DNA from: Aquimarina pacifica
GTDB taxonomy: Bacteria; Bacteroidota; Bacteroidia; Flavobacteriales; Flavobacteriaceae
Direction of reading: 5' to 3'
Assembly: GCF_000520955.1 (NCBI RefSeq)
Contig: NZ_JACC01000001.1
Location: 1 to 64,000 of the forward strand
Length of the DNA stretch: 64,000 nucleotides
The notes under the pieces are model-generated. The model worked only from the letters and a program-made list of their open reading frames with translations, searched no databases and was not told the origin of the DNA. This document shows positions 41,541 to 50,448 of this stretch, in pieces. Positions within the stretch are counted from its first letter, which is position 1, and every line of letters begins with the position of its first letter. Position numbers and translations under genes: made by a program.

Positions 41541-43550
41541 ATGAATTTCAAAGAACAAATACGTCAGGGTATTCCCAAAGTATTACCTTCCAAAAAATGC
41601 GTAGAAAATGTTGGTAATCGTGCACCCAAACGAAAACAAATACTTACATCTGAGGAAAAAAAATTAGCCCTCAGAAATGCTTTACGCTATTTTCCAAAAA
41701 AATGGCATAATGAACTTGTTCAAGAATTTCTTAATGAACTAAATGAACTTGGTCGCATTTATATGTATCGCTTTATGCCAACCTATAAAATGTATGCTCG
41801 ACCAATAAATGAATACCCAGCAATTACATCCCAAGCTGCAGCAATTATGGGGATGATACAAAATAATCTTGACCCATTAGTTGCTCAACATCCTAATGAA
41901 TTAATTACCTATGGTGGTAATGGAGCGGTGTTTCAGAATTGGGCACAATATCTATTGACTATGCAATATCTCGCTACAATGAATACGAAGCAAACCCTTC
42001 ATATATACTCGGGACACCCAATGGGATTATTTCCCTCTTCAGAGCATGCTCCTAGAGTTGTCATAACGAATGGCATGATGATCCCAAACTACTCTAAGCC
42101 GGATGATTGGGAAAAATATAATGCATTAGGAGTAACACAATATGGACAAATGACCGCAGGTAGCTATATGTATATAGGACCACAAGGTATTGTACACGGG
42201 ACTACTATCACTATTATGAACGCATTTAGAAAAACATTACTTCCAACAGAAACACCCGCCGGCAAAATATTTCTAACCTCGGGATTAGGGGGCATGAGCG
42301 GTGCACAACCGAAAGCGGGAAATATTGTAGGTTGCATAACTATATGCGCAGAAATAAATCCAAATGCAGCAAAAAAAAGACATGAGCAAGGTTGGGTAGA
42401 TGAAATAGTATATACTCTAGATACCTTGGTTACAAGAGTAAAAAAAGCTGTTACTACCAAAGAAGTCATTTCTATTGCCTATCAAGGTAATATAGTAGAT
42501 ATATGGGAACGTTTTGATCAAGAAGATATTTATGTGCATTTGGGGTCTGATCAAACATCATTGCACAATCCATGGTCTGGCGGATATTACCCTGTGGGTG
42601 TTACTTACGAAGAAGCCAATTCATTGATGAGTCAATCTCCAGAAACTTTTAAGAAAATGGTACAAAAATCTTTATGTCGACAAACCAAAGCTATAGATAA
42701 GCACACTGCTAAAGGCACTTATTTCTTTGATTATGGCAATGCATTTTTACTAGAAGCTTCTAGAGCTGGAGCAGACATATTTGTAAAAAACAGTACTGAT
42801 TTTAAGTATCCTTCCTATGTACAAGATATTTTGGGACCTATGTGTTTTGATTATGGTTTTGGTCCTTTTAGATGGATTTGTACTTCAGGAACATCAAAAG
42901 ATCTAGAACTCACCGATCAAATCGCTCTAGAAGTTCTACAAGCAATAAAAACAACAGCACCCGAAGAAATACAGCAACAAATGCAAGATAATATCACATG
43001 GATACGTGAAGCAAAAGAAAACAACCTTGTTGTGGGATCCAAGGCTCGCATTCTATATGCAGATGCAGAAGGAAGAATTAAAATTGCCAAAGCATTTAAT
43101 AATGCGATAAAAAATAATGAACTATCAGCTCCTATCGTATTAGGAAGGGATCATCATGATGTAAGTGGTACAGACTCACCATATAGAGAAACAAGTAATA
43201 TTACAGATGGCAGCAAATTTACTGCCGACATGGCCATTCATAATGTTATAGGCGATAGTTTTAGAGGAGCAACATGGGTTTCTATTCATAATGGTGGCGG
43301 TGTAGGATGGGGCGAAGTAATCAATGGAGGCTTTGGGTTGGTTCTTGATGGGTCTGAAGAAGCTTCAGAAAAGCTAGAACAAATGATATTATATGATGTA
43401 AATAACGGTATTGCCAGACGAAGTTGGGCACGAAATAAAGAAGCCTTATTTGCCATTAAACGTGAGATGAAAAGAACCCCCGAACTTAAGGTAACAGTAC
43501 CATCTATAGTAGAAGATGATCTTTTGGATAGACTTATAAGTAAAAAATAA
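41541..43550 (+). CDS. hutU: Urocanate hydratase, long form
   Basis: A 669-residue urocanase, which hydrates urocanate to imidazolonepropionate with tightly bound NAD. The NAD-site region has TSGLGGMSGAQPKA (~250) and the catalytic Cys lies in FGPFRWICTSG (~455). Typical bacterial HutU is ~550-560 residues; this one has the longer layout, with FGPFRW-x-CTSG wording close to the animal UROC1 type. Other blocks are YGGNGAVFQNWAQYLLTMQYL and GRDHHDVSGTDSPYRETSN in pieces. Followed by hutG after 5 nt. Confidence 0.92.
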   Translation: MNFKEQIRQGIPKVLPSKKCVENVGNRAPKRKQILTSEEKKLALRNALRYFPKKWHNELVQEFLNELNELGRIYMYRFMPTYKMYARPINEYPAITSQAAAIMGMIQNNLDPLVAQHPNELITYGGNGAVFQNWAQYLLTMQYLATMNTKQTLHIYSGHPMGLFPSSEHAPRVVITNGMMIPNYSKPDDWEKYNALGVTQYGQMTAGSYMYIGPQGIVHGTTITIMNAFRKTLLPTETPAGKIFLTSGLGGMSGAQPKAGNIVGCITICAEINPNAAKKRHEQGWVDEIVYTLDTLVTRVKKAVTTKEVISIAYQGNIVDIWERFDQEDIYVHLGSDQTSLHNPWSGGYYPVGVTYEEANSLMSQSPETFKKMVQKSLCRQTKAIDKHTAKGTYFFDYGNAFLLEASRAGADIFVKNSTDFKYPSYVQDILGPMCFDYGFGPFRWICTSGTSKDLELTDQIALEVLQAIKTTAPEEIQQQMQDNITWIREAKENNLVVGSKARILYADAEGRIKIAKAFNNAIKNNELSAPIVLGRDHHDVSGTDSPYRETSNITDGSKFTADMAIHNVIGDSFRGATWVSIHNGGGVGWGEVINGGFGLVLDGSEEASEKLEQMILYDVNNGIARRSWARNKEALFAIKREMKRTPELKVTVPSIVEDDLLDRLISKK

Positions 43551-43555
43551 AAACG

Positions 43556-44521
43556 ATGAGATCTCAAATTAACAACTACAGAGCTTCTAATCCAACGATA
43601 TGGAAAGGGCGTGAATCTAATGACAACTTGTATTTTCATGAAATTGTAGAATGTATAGATCTACAAAAAAAGATACTACCAAAAACCAAAGTGCCGTCAT
43701 TTGCTATTTTGGGATATGCCATTGATGAAGGAGTTCGAAGAAACCTCGGAAGAATAGGTGCAGCAGAAGGACCAGATGCGATTCGCAATAGACTGGCTCC
43801 CTTATCAAATCATATGGCGGATCAAACACAAATTTGGGATGTCGGAAATATATACTGCCAAAATAAAGACTTAGAAGAAAGCCAACTATCAATATCAGAA
43901 GTTATTTCTAAAATATTAGAAAATGATACTATGCCTATTGTACTGGGGGGAGGTCATGATCTCGCATATCCGCACTTTAACGGAATCAAAAAGCAGTTTC
44001 CCAAAAAAACTATCGGAATCATAAATATGGATGCACATTTTGATCTTAGAAAAGTCGAAGATAAAGGCAATTCAGGTACACCATTTTTTCAAATCCTTAC
44101 TGAAAATAATTTTTGTAACTATTTATGCCTAGGAATACAAAAATCTTCAAACAACAGAAATTTATACGCAACAGCAGTCAAACTAGATGTTGAATATCTA
44201 GAAAACTCAACATTCACAATCCAAAATCAAGAAACTATATACTCAGTACTTGAAGATTTTATAAAGCAAGTAGACATTATATACTGCACTATAGACCTTG
44301 ATGGGTTTTCTTCTATGTATGCTCCGGGAGTTAGTGCTCCTTCTCCCGTAGGTTTTTCTCCAGACATAGCTCTAAAAACTCTAGAACTGATTTGTATGTC
44401 TAAAAAACTAATCAGTGTTGATATTGTTGAACTGAACCCTAAATATGATATCGATAATTGCACTGCAAGATTAGCTGCCCAATTAGCTCTTTACATCATA
44501 GAAAATATACAGATACCTTAA
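43556..44521 (+). CDS. hutG: Formimidoylglutamase (arginase family)
   Basis: A 321-residue ureohydrolase that splits N-formimino-L-glutamate to glutamate and formamide. Mn ligands are visible in GGGHDLAYPHF (His), NMDAHFDLR (Asp-x-His-x-Asp) and CTIDLDGFS (Asp-x-Asp). GYAIDEGVRRNLGRIGAAEGP is a typical start of this branch. Last gene of the hut operon; with hutH, hutI and hutU the pathway is complete for histidine to glutamate. Confidence 0.92.
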   Translation: MRSQINNYRASNPTIWKGRESNDNLYFHEIVECIDLQKKILPKTKVPSFAILGYAIDEGVRRNLGRIGAAEGPDAIRNRLAPLSNHMADQTQIWDVGNIYCQNKDLEESQLSISEVISKILENDTMPIVLGGGHDLAYPHFNGIKKQFPKKTIGIINMDAHFDLRKVEDKGNSGTPFFQILTENNFCNYLCLGIQKSSNNRNLYATAVKLDVEYLENSTFTIQNQETIYSVLEDFIKQVDIIYCTIDLDGFSSMYAPGVSAPSPVGFSPDIALKTLELICMSKKLISVDIVELNPKYDIDNCTARLAAQLALYIIENIQIP

Positions 44522-44565
44522 TGATTACAATTTTCGGGACTTTAGAGTAGATATAACAAAATAAA

Positions 44566-44594
44566 AGGGGAGTTACCCCAAAAATAACTCCCCT
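44566..44594. terminator. Terminator between hut operon and a small minus ORF
   Basis: A perfect 10-bp stem (AGGGGAGTTA at 44566-44575 with 44585-44594) with a 9-nt loop. On the minus strand it is followed by TTTTATTTTG, so it is a good intrinsic terminator for the small ORF at 44633-44731; it also closes the hut operon on the plus strand. Confidence 0.8.
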
Positions 44595-44632
44595 AATAGA
44601 TTTAAAAAATTCCCGAAAAATGTTTTTATATA

Positions 44633-44731
44633 TTATTTACGCATCGCGTAGCTAGAAGCTTCAGGAAGCTCACGTAAAAAACTAAATATTCCTTTAATAT
44701 TAATTCCGAAAGTAGTGTAAAAATGATTCAT
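44633..44731 (-). CDS. 32-residue small protein of unknown function
   Basis: ATG at 44729-44731, stop at 44633-44635. It reads MNHFYTTFGINIKGIFSF, then LRELPEASSYAMRK. The first half is hydrophobic/aromatic, the second polar with a Pro and a basic end. A strong intrinsic terminator lies 39 nt downstream on the same strand, which is the best evidence for a transcribed unit. No signal peptide, no family known to me. It might be a small peptide gene or the coding part of a small RNA. Confidence 0.4.
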   Translation of the reverse strand: MNHFYTTFGINIKGIFSFLRELPEASSYAMRK

Positions 44732-44771
44732 GCTTTGTATGATTTAAGGTTTATGATGCCAATATATAAAC

Positions 44772-44920
44772 TTATTAACAATTATCCAAATTAATTGTTG
44801 ATAAACTGTTTATTAAATGTTCAAAAACCAATAAATAATGCTAAAAAACTATATTTTTATACAATTATTGAATATTAACAAGTAAATACTTGCAATAATT
44901 GTTAATAACTATGTTGATAA
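44772..44920. other. Cluster of DnaA-box-like 9-mers in AT-rich gap
   Basis: In the 309-nt gene-free stretch 44732-45040 there are five 9-mers close to TTATCCACA: TTATTAACA (44772-44780), TTATCCAAA (44782-44790), and in inverse orientation TTATCAACA (44796-44804), TTATTAACA (44900-44908), TTATCAACA (44912-44920). The arrangement is forward-forward-reverse...reverse-reverse. It may be a DnaA-binding region or only an AT-rich promoter area; no promoter consensus is seen except a near match TAGTATTG at 45019-45026 for the next gene. Confidence 0.3.
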
Positions 44921-45040
44921 CAATAACACAAACAACAGCTCAAAAAAGAAATGGTTTTCAGAAAAACTATTTGCCCAAATATTATTTATGTTTAGTCTCA
45001 ATATTTAACTAAAAAACATAGTATTGCCTAAATTGCACCT

Positions 45041-45526
45041 ATGAAAACTGCAACCGTAAAAGAGATCAAAGACGAATTACAAGACAGGTCACAGCAAGAA
45101 TTAATAGGACTATGCTTAAGACTGTCCCGCTTTAAAAAAGAAAATAAAGAACTGATCACTTACTTGCTTTTTGAATCAGAAAATGAAGAAAAATATATAA
45201 ATAGTGTAAAAGAAGAAGTTGTTATCCAATTTGAAACGATCAATACTTCGTCATTTTATTATATAAAAAAAAGTATTCGCAAAATTTTACGGTCTATAAA
45301 AAAGTACATCCGTTATTCTAAAAATGTGGAAACCGAAATAGAACTCCTACTCTACTTCTGCATTCAACTCAAAAACTTTAAACCTTCTGTTCTAAAAAAT
45401 ACTGTTTTAAAAAATATACTTAATCGGGAGCTTACGACCATTAGAAAAAAAGTAACTACACTGCATGAAGATTTACAATATGACTATCAAATAGAAATAC
45501 AAAAATTAGAAAACCAGATAAAATAA
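45041..45526 (+). CDS. Conserved-type hypothetical helical protein
   Basis: A 161-residue protein, not recognised. Almost all helix: SQQELIGLCLRLSRFKKENKELITYLLF at the start, a central Lys/Ile-rich stretch (YYIKKSIRKILRSIKKYIRYSK), and a C-terminal amphipathic helix ending KLENQIK. No membrane span, no signal peptide. The basic middle could bind nucleic acid. It stands alone 96 nt before a cold-shock gene on the same strand; co-transcription is possible since I see no terminator between them. Confidence 0.7.
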   Translation: MKTATVKEIKDELQDRSQQELIGLCLRLSRFKKENKELITYLLFESENEEKYINSVKEEVVIQFETINTSSFYYIKKSIRKILRSIKKYIRYSKNVETEIELLLYFCIQLKNFKPSVLKNTVLKNILNRELTTIRKKVTTLHEDLQYDYQIEIQKLENQIK

Positions 45527-45622
45527 ATAATATTTGCTTAACAAATAAAACTCCTTGTTTATAGTTATTTAACTATTTAGACTGTATCTTCGTTACTATT
45601 AACTAACATTTAAATTTTAATA

Positions 45623-45814
45623 ATGAATAAAGGAACAGTAAAATTCTTTAATGATGCCAAAGGTTTTGGATTCATCACTGAAGAAGATTCAAGCAAGGAA
45701 CATTTTGTACACATCTCTGGGTTAATCGATGAAATTCGCGAAGGTGATGCTGTCGAATTCGATTTACAAGAAGGAAGAAAAGGATTAAACGCAGTTAATG
45801 TTAAGGTACTTTAA
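45623..45814 (+). CDS. CspA-family cold shock protein
   Basis: A 63-residue single cold-shock domain with both RNA-binding motifs: RNP1 KGFGFI and RNP2 HFVHIS. It binds single-stranded RNA/DNA and acts as RNA chaperone. Typical start MNKGTVKFFNDAKGFGFI. A near-match -7 element (TATCTTCG, 45585-45592) lies 30 nt before the ATG, and a strong terminator follows, so it can be expressed on its own. Confidence 0.92.
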   Translation: MNKGTVKFFNDAKGFGFITEEDSSKEHFVHISGLIDEIREGDAVEFDLQEGRKGLNAVNVKVL

Positions 45815-45852
45815 TTGTACCAACAATATACTTTTAATTTTTTCACAGTACA

Positions 45853-45880
45853 AAACCTGTCAATAGACAGGTTTTTTTAT
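45853..45880 (+). terminator. Intrinsic terminator of the cold-shock gene
   Basis: Stem AAACCTGTC (45853-45861) with GACAGGTTT (45866-45874), a four-base loop and a run of T (TTTTTTTAT). A textbook plus-strand terminator 39 nt after the stop codon. Confidence 0.9.
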
Positions 45881-46083
45881 GACTCCATTTTATTCGGCTC
45901 CTTAAGGTTCTTTTTATAAACTCCTTCTTATTATAAAAAGAAAAACATTTTAAAAATCTACCATACTTCAAGGAAAAGCCCCCAACATTTTGTACTTTAC
46001 ATATTCATTAGTCCTTACATAAATTAGAACACTCTTCCTTAATCTATAAAATCAGTTAATATCAATTGCAAACAACTTAATCA

Positions 46084-46932
46084 ATGGCACCTAAGAATAT
46101 ACTTTTATTTTTTTTTGTAATTACCAACATACTATCCGCGCAACACATTACATGCTCTGTTAAGGACAAAGAATTGTTTTCAAAAAAAATAGAGGCACTT
46201 AAAAACAACTACATACCAACTAGTAACTTTGGAGTAACTGTTGTGAATGTTGGAAAAACATTTTTAGGCACTCCTTATGTTGCAAAAACCCTAGAAGTCG
46301 GCACTAAGGAATCTCTGGTCATTAATCTACAGGGACTAGATTGTACGACTTTTGTAGAAAACGTAGTAGCTTTTAGTCTTATGCTAAAAAACAATAGAGA
46401 TGATTTTGACTCTTACGTATCATATCTTGAAAAAATACGCTACAAAAATGGGAAATTAGATGGCTACGCTTCGCGTTTACATTATTTCTCTGAATGGATT
46501 AGTGATAATGAAAATAAGAAGATTATTAAAGACATTACTGGAGAAATCGGTGGAATAGAGATCAATAAAAAAATCGATTTTATGAGTACGCATCGTGATC
46601 TATACCCTTTTCTTAGTAATCAACAAAATTTTGAAAGGATACAAAAATCCGAAACCCAAATTAGTACTTCAGAGTTATGTTTTTTACCTAGAAATCAAAT
46701 CAAAGAAAATGAAGAACTCATAAAATCCGGAGATATCATTGCACTTACTACATCAATAAAGGGATTAGATGTTACGCATACTGGTATCGCATTTCGTGAC
46801 AAATCAGATGGTCGAATTCACTTATTACATGCATCATCAAAAGGGCATGTAGAAATATCAAAACTACCATTAGTAGAATACTTACAAAAAATAAAAAACA
46901 ATACGGGAATACTTATATGTAGACCACAATAA
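46084..46932 (+). CDS. DUF1460 (NlpC/P60-like) secreted peptidase
   Basis: A 282-residue exported protein; signal peptide 1-19 (LLFFFVITNILSA). It has the DUF1460 marks: GLDCTTFVENVVAF with catalytic Cys87, and DVTHTGIAF with His232, a Cys-His pair of the NlpC/P60 clan, and a YASRLHYFSEWI block. Such enzymes act on cell-wall peptides or as N-acetylmuramoyl-L-alanine amidase-like proteins. Monocistronic, on the plus strand. Confidence 0.88.
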   Translation: MAPKNILLFFFVITNILSAQHITCSVKDKELFSKKIEALKNNYIPTSNFGVTVVNVGKTFLGTPYVAKTLEVGTKESLVINLQGLDCTTFVENVVAFSLMLKNNRDDFDSYVSYLEKIRYKNGKLDGYASRLHYFSEWISDNENKKIIKDITGEIGGIEINKKIDFMSTHRDLYPFLSNQQNFERIQKSETQISTSELCFLPRNQIKENEELIKSGDIIALTTSIKGLDVTHTGIAFRDKSDGRIHLLHASSKGHVEISKLPLVEYLQKIKNNTGILICRPQ

Positions 46933-47100
46933 GTTAGCTCAACTGCCTATTTACATATTGTTCTTACTACTTATCTATGTATTAGGTAAGAAAGAGGATT
47001 GATGCTTTTGCAACACTATTTCACCCAAATAATGTTATGCTTTATTTATTTCGCATTATAGGAATATAATAGTAATAAAAAAAACGTCAATTCACGTCAT

Positions 47101-48228
47101 ATGGCTTTTCAAACCATCAATTTTAATTTTTTTCAACTTTTGATTCTCTTTGGTTCAATTCAGGGGATTGTATTTAGCGGTATTGTATTTTCTGTAAAAA
47201 AATATCAGTCTAAAAGTGTGTTTTTTCTTGCTTTGACAGTATTATTTCTATCTCTAAGCAATATTCAACACATGCTTATTGATATCAATTATTTTACAAA
47301 AACATCCGTTATTAGAAATCTATATATCCCATGGCAATGGCTAGTAGGTTCCATGTTTTATTTTTTTGCTCACTATTTCTTGAAAAAAGAAAAAATGAGT
47401 CATAAATTATTGATATTCCTTATCGCCCCTTTTTTTGTGGTTTCATTAATTCATCTATGCCAACTTATATATCAAGCCAAATTTAATGTAAATCATACCA
47501 TTGCAGATTATTATGAAAAAGGATTATTCTTATATACTAATCTAATTTCCTTTATCTATATTCCTGTAATTGTTTATAAGATGTATACTATGATTACTTC
47601 TTATGAAAATAACGCAAAAAATGTAATACAAAAAGTTCAGGAAGAGACTCGTTGGTTAAAACAACTAATTCATATTGGTATTGGGATAGTTACTCTAGGA
47701 ATGATCTCTGTTGTCTATATTTTAATTACCCAAGCACACACTTCATTTGTTGCTTATCCTTTTTTTATATCCTTATCCATATGGATATATTGGGTAGGAT
47801 ATATTGGTATTAATAAATCGTCTTCTCATAAAAAATTAGAGATACTTGCCAAAAACCAGATGTCAAAAAAAATAGGACACCCTACTTTTATTAAAATTAA
47901 TGAGCATATTCTAAGAGAAAAAAAATATTTAGTTCAAGATATAGGACTTACTACAATAGCAAGCCATTTTGACCTTAGTAGTGGCTATTTATCACAACTT
48001 ATTAATAGGCATACCAAAAAAAGTTTTAATGATTACATCAATGAATTACGTATTAAAGCTGCAAAAAGAATGTTATCAGACATACGATATAATAACTACA
48101 CTATAGAATCTATTGGACTTGAATGCGGTTTCAAATCAAAATCAAATTTCTATACTTCGTTCAAGAAATTTTCAGGACAAACTCCTAATCAATATAAAAA
48201 ACACCAAAAAATAAGTTCTGGATCTTAA
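47101..48228 (+). CDS. AraC-type regulator with membrane sensor domain
   Basis: A 375-residue protein. Residues ~10-245 hold about seven transmembrane helices; residues ~265-370 are an AraC/XylS DNA-binding domain with two HTH units (TTIASHFDLSSGYLSQLINRHT and the second around TIESIGLECGFKSKSNFYTSFKKFSGQTPNQYK in pieces). This design (integral 7TM plus AraC domain) is frequent in Bacteroidota. It should sense a signal in or across the inner membrane and control nearby or distant genes. It precedes the fibre/RHS locus by 316 nt on the same strand and might regulate it; this is only positional. Confidence 0.88.
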   Translation: MAFQTINFNFFQLLILFGSIQGIVFSGIVFSVKKYQSKSVFFLALTVLFLSLSNIQHMLIDINYFTKTSVIRNLYIPWQWLVGSMFYFFAHYFLKKEKMSHKLLIFLIAPFFVVSLIHLCQLIYQAKFNVNHTIADYYEKGLFLYTNLISFIYIPVIVYKMYTMITSYENNAKNVIQKVQEETRWLKQLIHIGIGIVTLGMISVVYILITQAHTSFVAYPFFISLSIWIYWVGYIGINKSSSHKKLEILAKNQMSKKIGHPTFIKINEHILREKKYLVQDIGLTTIASHFDLSSGYLSQLINRHTKKSFNDYINELRIKAAKRMLSDIRYNNYTIESIGLECGFKSKSNFYTSFKKFSGQTPNQYKKHQKISSGS

Positions 48229-48544
48229 ACTTTCTAAAAATACAGAACCATAATTCCTCCTTTATCAACTAGAATTGCAGAAAATACAACATCTTTTATC
48301 AAAATTCATTAAAGAGAATCAATAAGTATTGTATTCAAAAAACAACTCATTTTAAGCACAAAAAACAAAAACCTTATACTTTTTTTGAGTATGTATTTTC
48401 AACTTTTAAATTCAGAAAATGAACAAAAAACTCATTCCCCTAAAAAAAAGTTGTTATGTTTTTTTAGGACAACATCATTAACATAAATACAATAAAAAAA
48501 AGGAATATAATTCAAGAACTTATAACTAAAATCAATCACGTCAA
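48229..48544. other. Gene-free region before the fibre gene, with A/T hairpin
   Basis: 316 nt without a plausible gene. A hairpin CCTAAAAAAAA (48439-48449) / TTTTTTTAGG (48459-48468) may be a weak terminator of the AraC gene or part of the next gene's leader. The remaining sequence is A-rich; no exact TAnnTTTG element seen. Confidence 0.4.
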
Positions 48545-50356
48545 ATGAAAAAAACTTATCTACTTGTCGCAATAACACATATCTTATTTATTAATATAAT
48601 TTCTGCACAAAAAACAACTACAAAAACAACTAATATTGGAGAAGGATCAGGAACTGGCGGAAACAGCAATAGTTTCTTTGGATACGCATCAGGATCTCTT
48701 ACCACTGGTGATGTAAATAGTTTTTACGGAGCTACGGCAGGCTATTTGAATACAACCGGACATTCTAATACTTTTTTAGGAAGATCTGCTGGTTTTAATA
48801 ATACGACAGGCTACCAAAATGTATTCATCGGCAACAATGCAGGATATTACAACACAACCGCAAACGGCAATATTTTTATTGGTGATAATGCAGGAAACAG
48901 AAATACAACAGGTGTTCAAAACACCTTTACAGGTACTAATGCTGGATTTGCTAATACTACTGGACATTCTAATACTTTTTATGGATCACAAACAGGGTCC
49001 GCAAATACTACCGCATTTAGCAATACCTTTATAGGAAACTTTTCTGGTCGAGTAACTACTACCGGATATTTTAATACATTTTTGGGAAGCTCCGCTGGCG
49101 CAAACAATACTACAGGTAGAGGCAATACATTCTTAGGAGCTACAGCGGGAATGAAAAACATCTCAGGAATAGGAAACGTATTCCTTGGATATGCTGCTGG
49201 GTATAATGAAACTGGTAATGACAAACTCTATATTGACAATTCAAGTACTTCAACACCGTTAATCTTTGGAGATTTTGCTAGTAATAAAGTAGGAATTAAC
49301 ACCAAAACCATCCCTGATTATGCCACTCTTGCTATAGATGGTAGTGCAGATTTTACAGGAGACATCATCACATCCGGAAAAATAGGAATTGGCACCATCA
49401 CTCCTAGTGCCGAATTAGATATTCAAAACGGTAGTATGGTAATTGGTGGTACCCACAAAGACTTTATTTTTCATACTCAGCATTGGACAGATACATCAAA
49501 TCGTTTATTTATTGCACCAAAAAATAATAACGAATGGGATTGGAGTAAACAATTAGTATATCACGACAATGGGGATTTTGAGGTGAACGGAAAATTATCT
49601 GCACTTCACGGCATATTTGATTCAAGTAGTCGTGGGGATGATGGTTGGATCCCTGTTTCTATAGGACGTGAATACGATACCGACAGAAGAACTTTCGAAT
49701 TTGTCGTAGCCCCTACCGATACAGGTTCTGGATATACTTCATTTGGCATAACAGATCAATCAAAAATATTACGATATGACTTCGTATCAAAAAACACTCA
49801 TACTTGGATTGATTTAGACAATCATAACAATCAACATTTCTTTAAGGTTTCTAGTGCCGATGACCTAACATACATTCATATGCCATTACCCAAATCAAGA
49901 ATTGTAATAGGAGAATATGGTGGATATCTAGCTGATAAAGGATATAATCTTGTAGTAAAAGGTGGTCCTGCAATGATCGAGGATGCAATTTACACTAATG
50001 GACACATCGGAATCGGAACCACAGATACCCAAGGATACGAACTCGCCGTAAACGGAAGTATTCATAGTCAAGAAGTTGTGGTTGACTTAGAAGGCTGGCC
50101 TGATTATGTTTTCAAAAAAGAATATGACCTACCTACGCTGCAACAGGTAGAAGAGCATATCATTGAAAAAGGCCACTTAATCAATATCCCTTCTGAAACT
50201 GAAGTACTAGAAAAAGGTATCAAATTAGGTGAAATCAACTCAAAACTTTTAGAAAAAATTGAAGAACTGACATTATACACCATTGATCAAGAGAAAAAAA
50301 TCAAAGCTCAAAATGAACGTTTGGCAAGGTTAGAATCTTTATTACTAAAAAAATAA
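48545..50356 (+). CDS. Fibre-like surface protein with tandem 17-residue repeats
   Basis: A 603-residue exported protein (signal peptide ~1-21, LVAITHILFINIISA). Residues ~38-225 hold about 11 tandem units of ~17 residues with the consensus N-T-F-[IL]-G-x-x-A-G-x-x-N-T-T-G, coded by 51-bp repeats (48655-49215). Such repeats form left-handed beta-roll stalks as in YadA-like heads and phage fibres. The middle has GIGT-x-x-PSAELDI blocks. The C-terminus (WPDYVFKKEYDLPTLQQVEEHI, GEINSKLLEKIEELTLYTI) is the common Bacteroidota tail-fibre/S74-related end with a coiled coil, so trimerisation is likely. Probably an adhesin or fibre. First gene of the fibre/RHS block. Confidence 0.8.
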   Translation: MKKTYLLVAITHILFINIISAQKTTTKTTNIGEGSGTGGNSNSFFGYASGSLTTGDVNSFYGATAGYLNTTGHSNTFLGRSAGFNNTTGYQNVFIGNNAGYYNTTANGNIFIGDNAGNRNTTGVQNTFTGTNAGFANTTGHSNTFYGSQTGSANTTAFSNTFIGNFSGRVTTTGYFNTFLGSSAGANNTTGRGNTFLGATAGMKNISGIGNVFLGYAAGYNETGNDKLYIDNSSTSTPLIFGDFASNKVGINTKTIPDYATLAIDGSADFTGDIITSGKIGIGTITPSAELDIQNGSMVIGGTHKDFIFHTQHWTDTSNRLFIAPKNNNEWDWSKQLVYHDNGDFEVNGKLSALHGIFDSSSRGDDGWIPVSIGREYDTDRRTFEFVVAPTDTGSGYTSFGITDQSKILRYDFVSKNTHTWIDLDNHNNQHFFKVSSADDLTYIHMPLPKSRIVIGEYGGYLADKGYNLVVKGGPAMIEDAIYTNGHIGIGTTDTQGYELAVNGSIHSQEVVVDLEGWPDYVFKKEYDLPTLQQVEEHIIEKGHLINIPSETEVLEKGIKLGEINSKLLEKIEELTLYTIDQEKKIKAQNERLARLESLLLKK

Positions 50357-50368
50357 AAAATTGGAAGA

Positions 50369-50428
50369 CGGAAATCAACAAAGAAGTTTCACCTCATAAA
50401 ATTTCTGATATCAGACTTCTGGTTTCCG
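50369..50428. repeat. Imperfect inverted repeat before ompH gene
   Basis: CGGAAATC and AGAAGT (50369-50376, 50382-50387) pair with ACTTCT and GGTTTCCG (50415-50428), with an internal bulge. Similar in wording to the inverted repeat at 50991-51064, so both may be copies of a dispersed palindromic element flanking the ompH-like gene. Confidence 0.4.
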
Positions 50429-50448
50429 ATTACAATAAAAAAACAAAA

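Noticed and set aside
44227..44463. Minus-strand ORF inside hutG
   Set aside because: Antisense shadow of a well-conserved ureohydrolase gene.
48655..49215. CRISPR-like array (regular 51-bp repeats)
   Set aside because: The repeats stay in frame, code a regular 17-residue protein unit and have no unique spacers; no cas genes are near.
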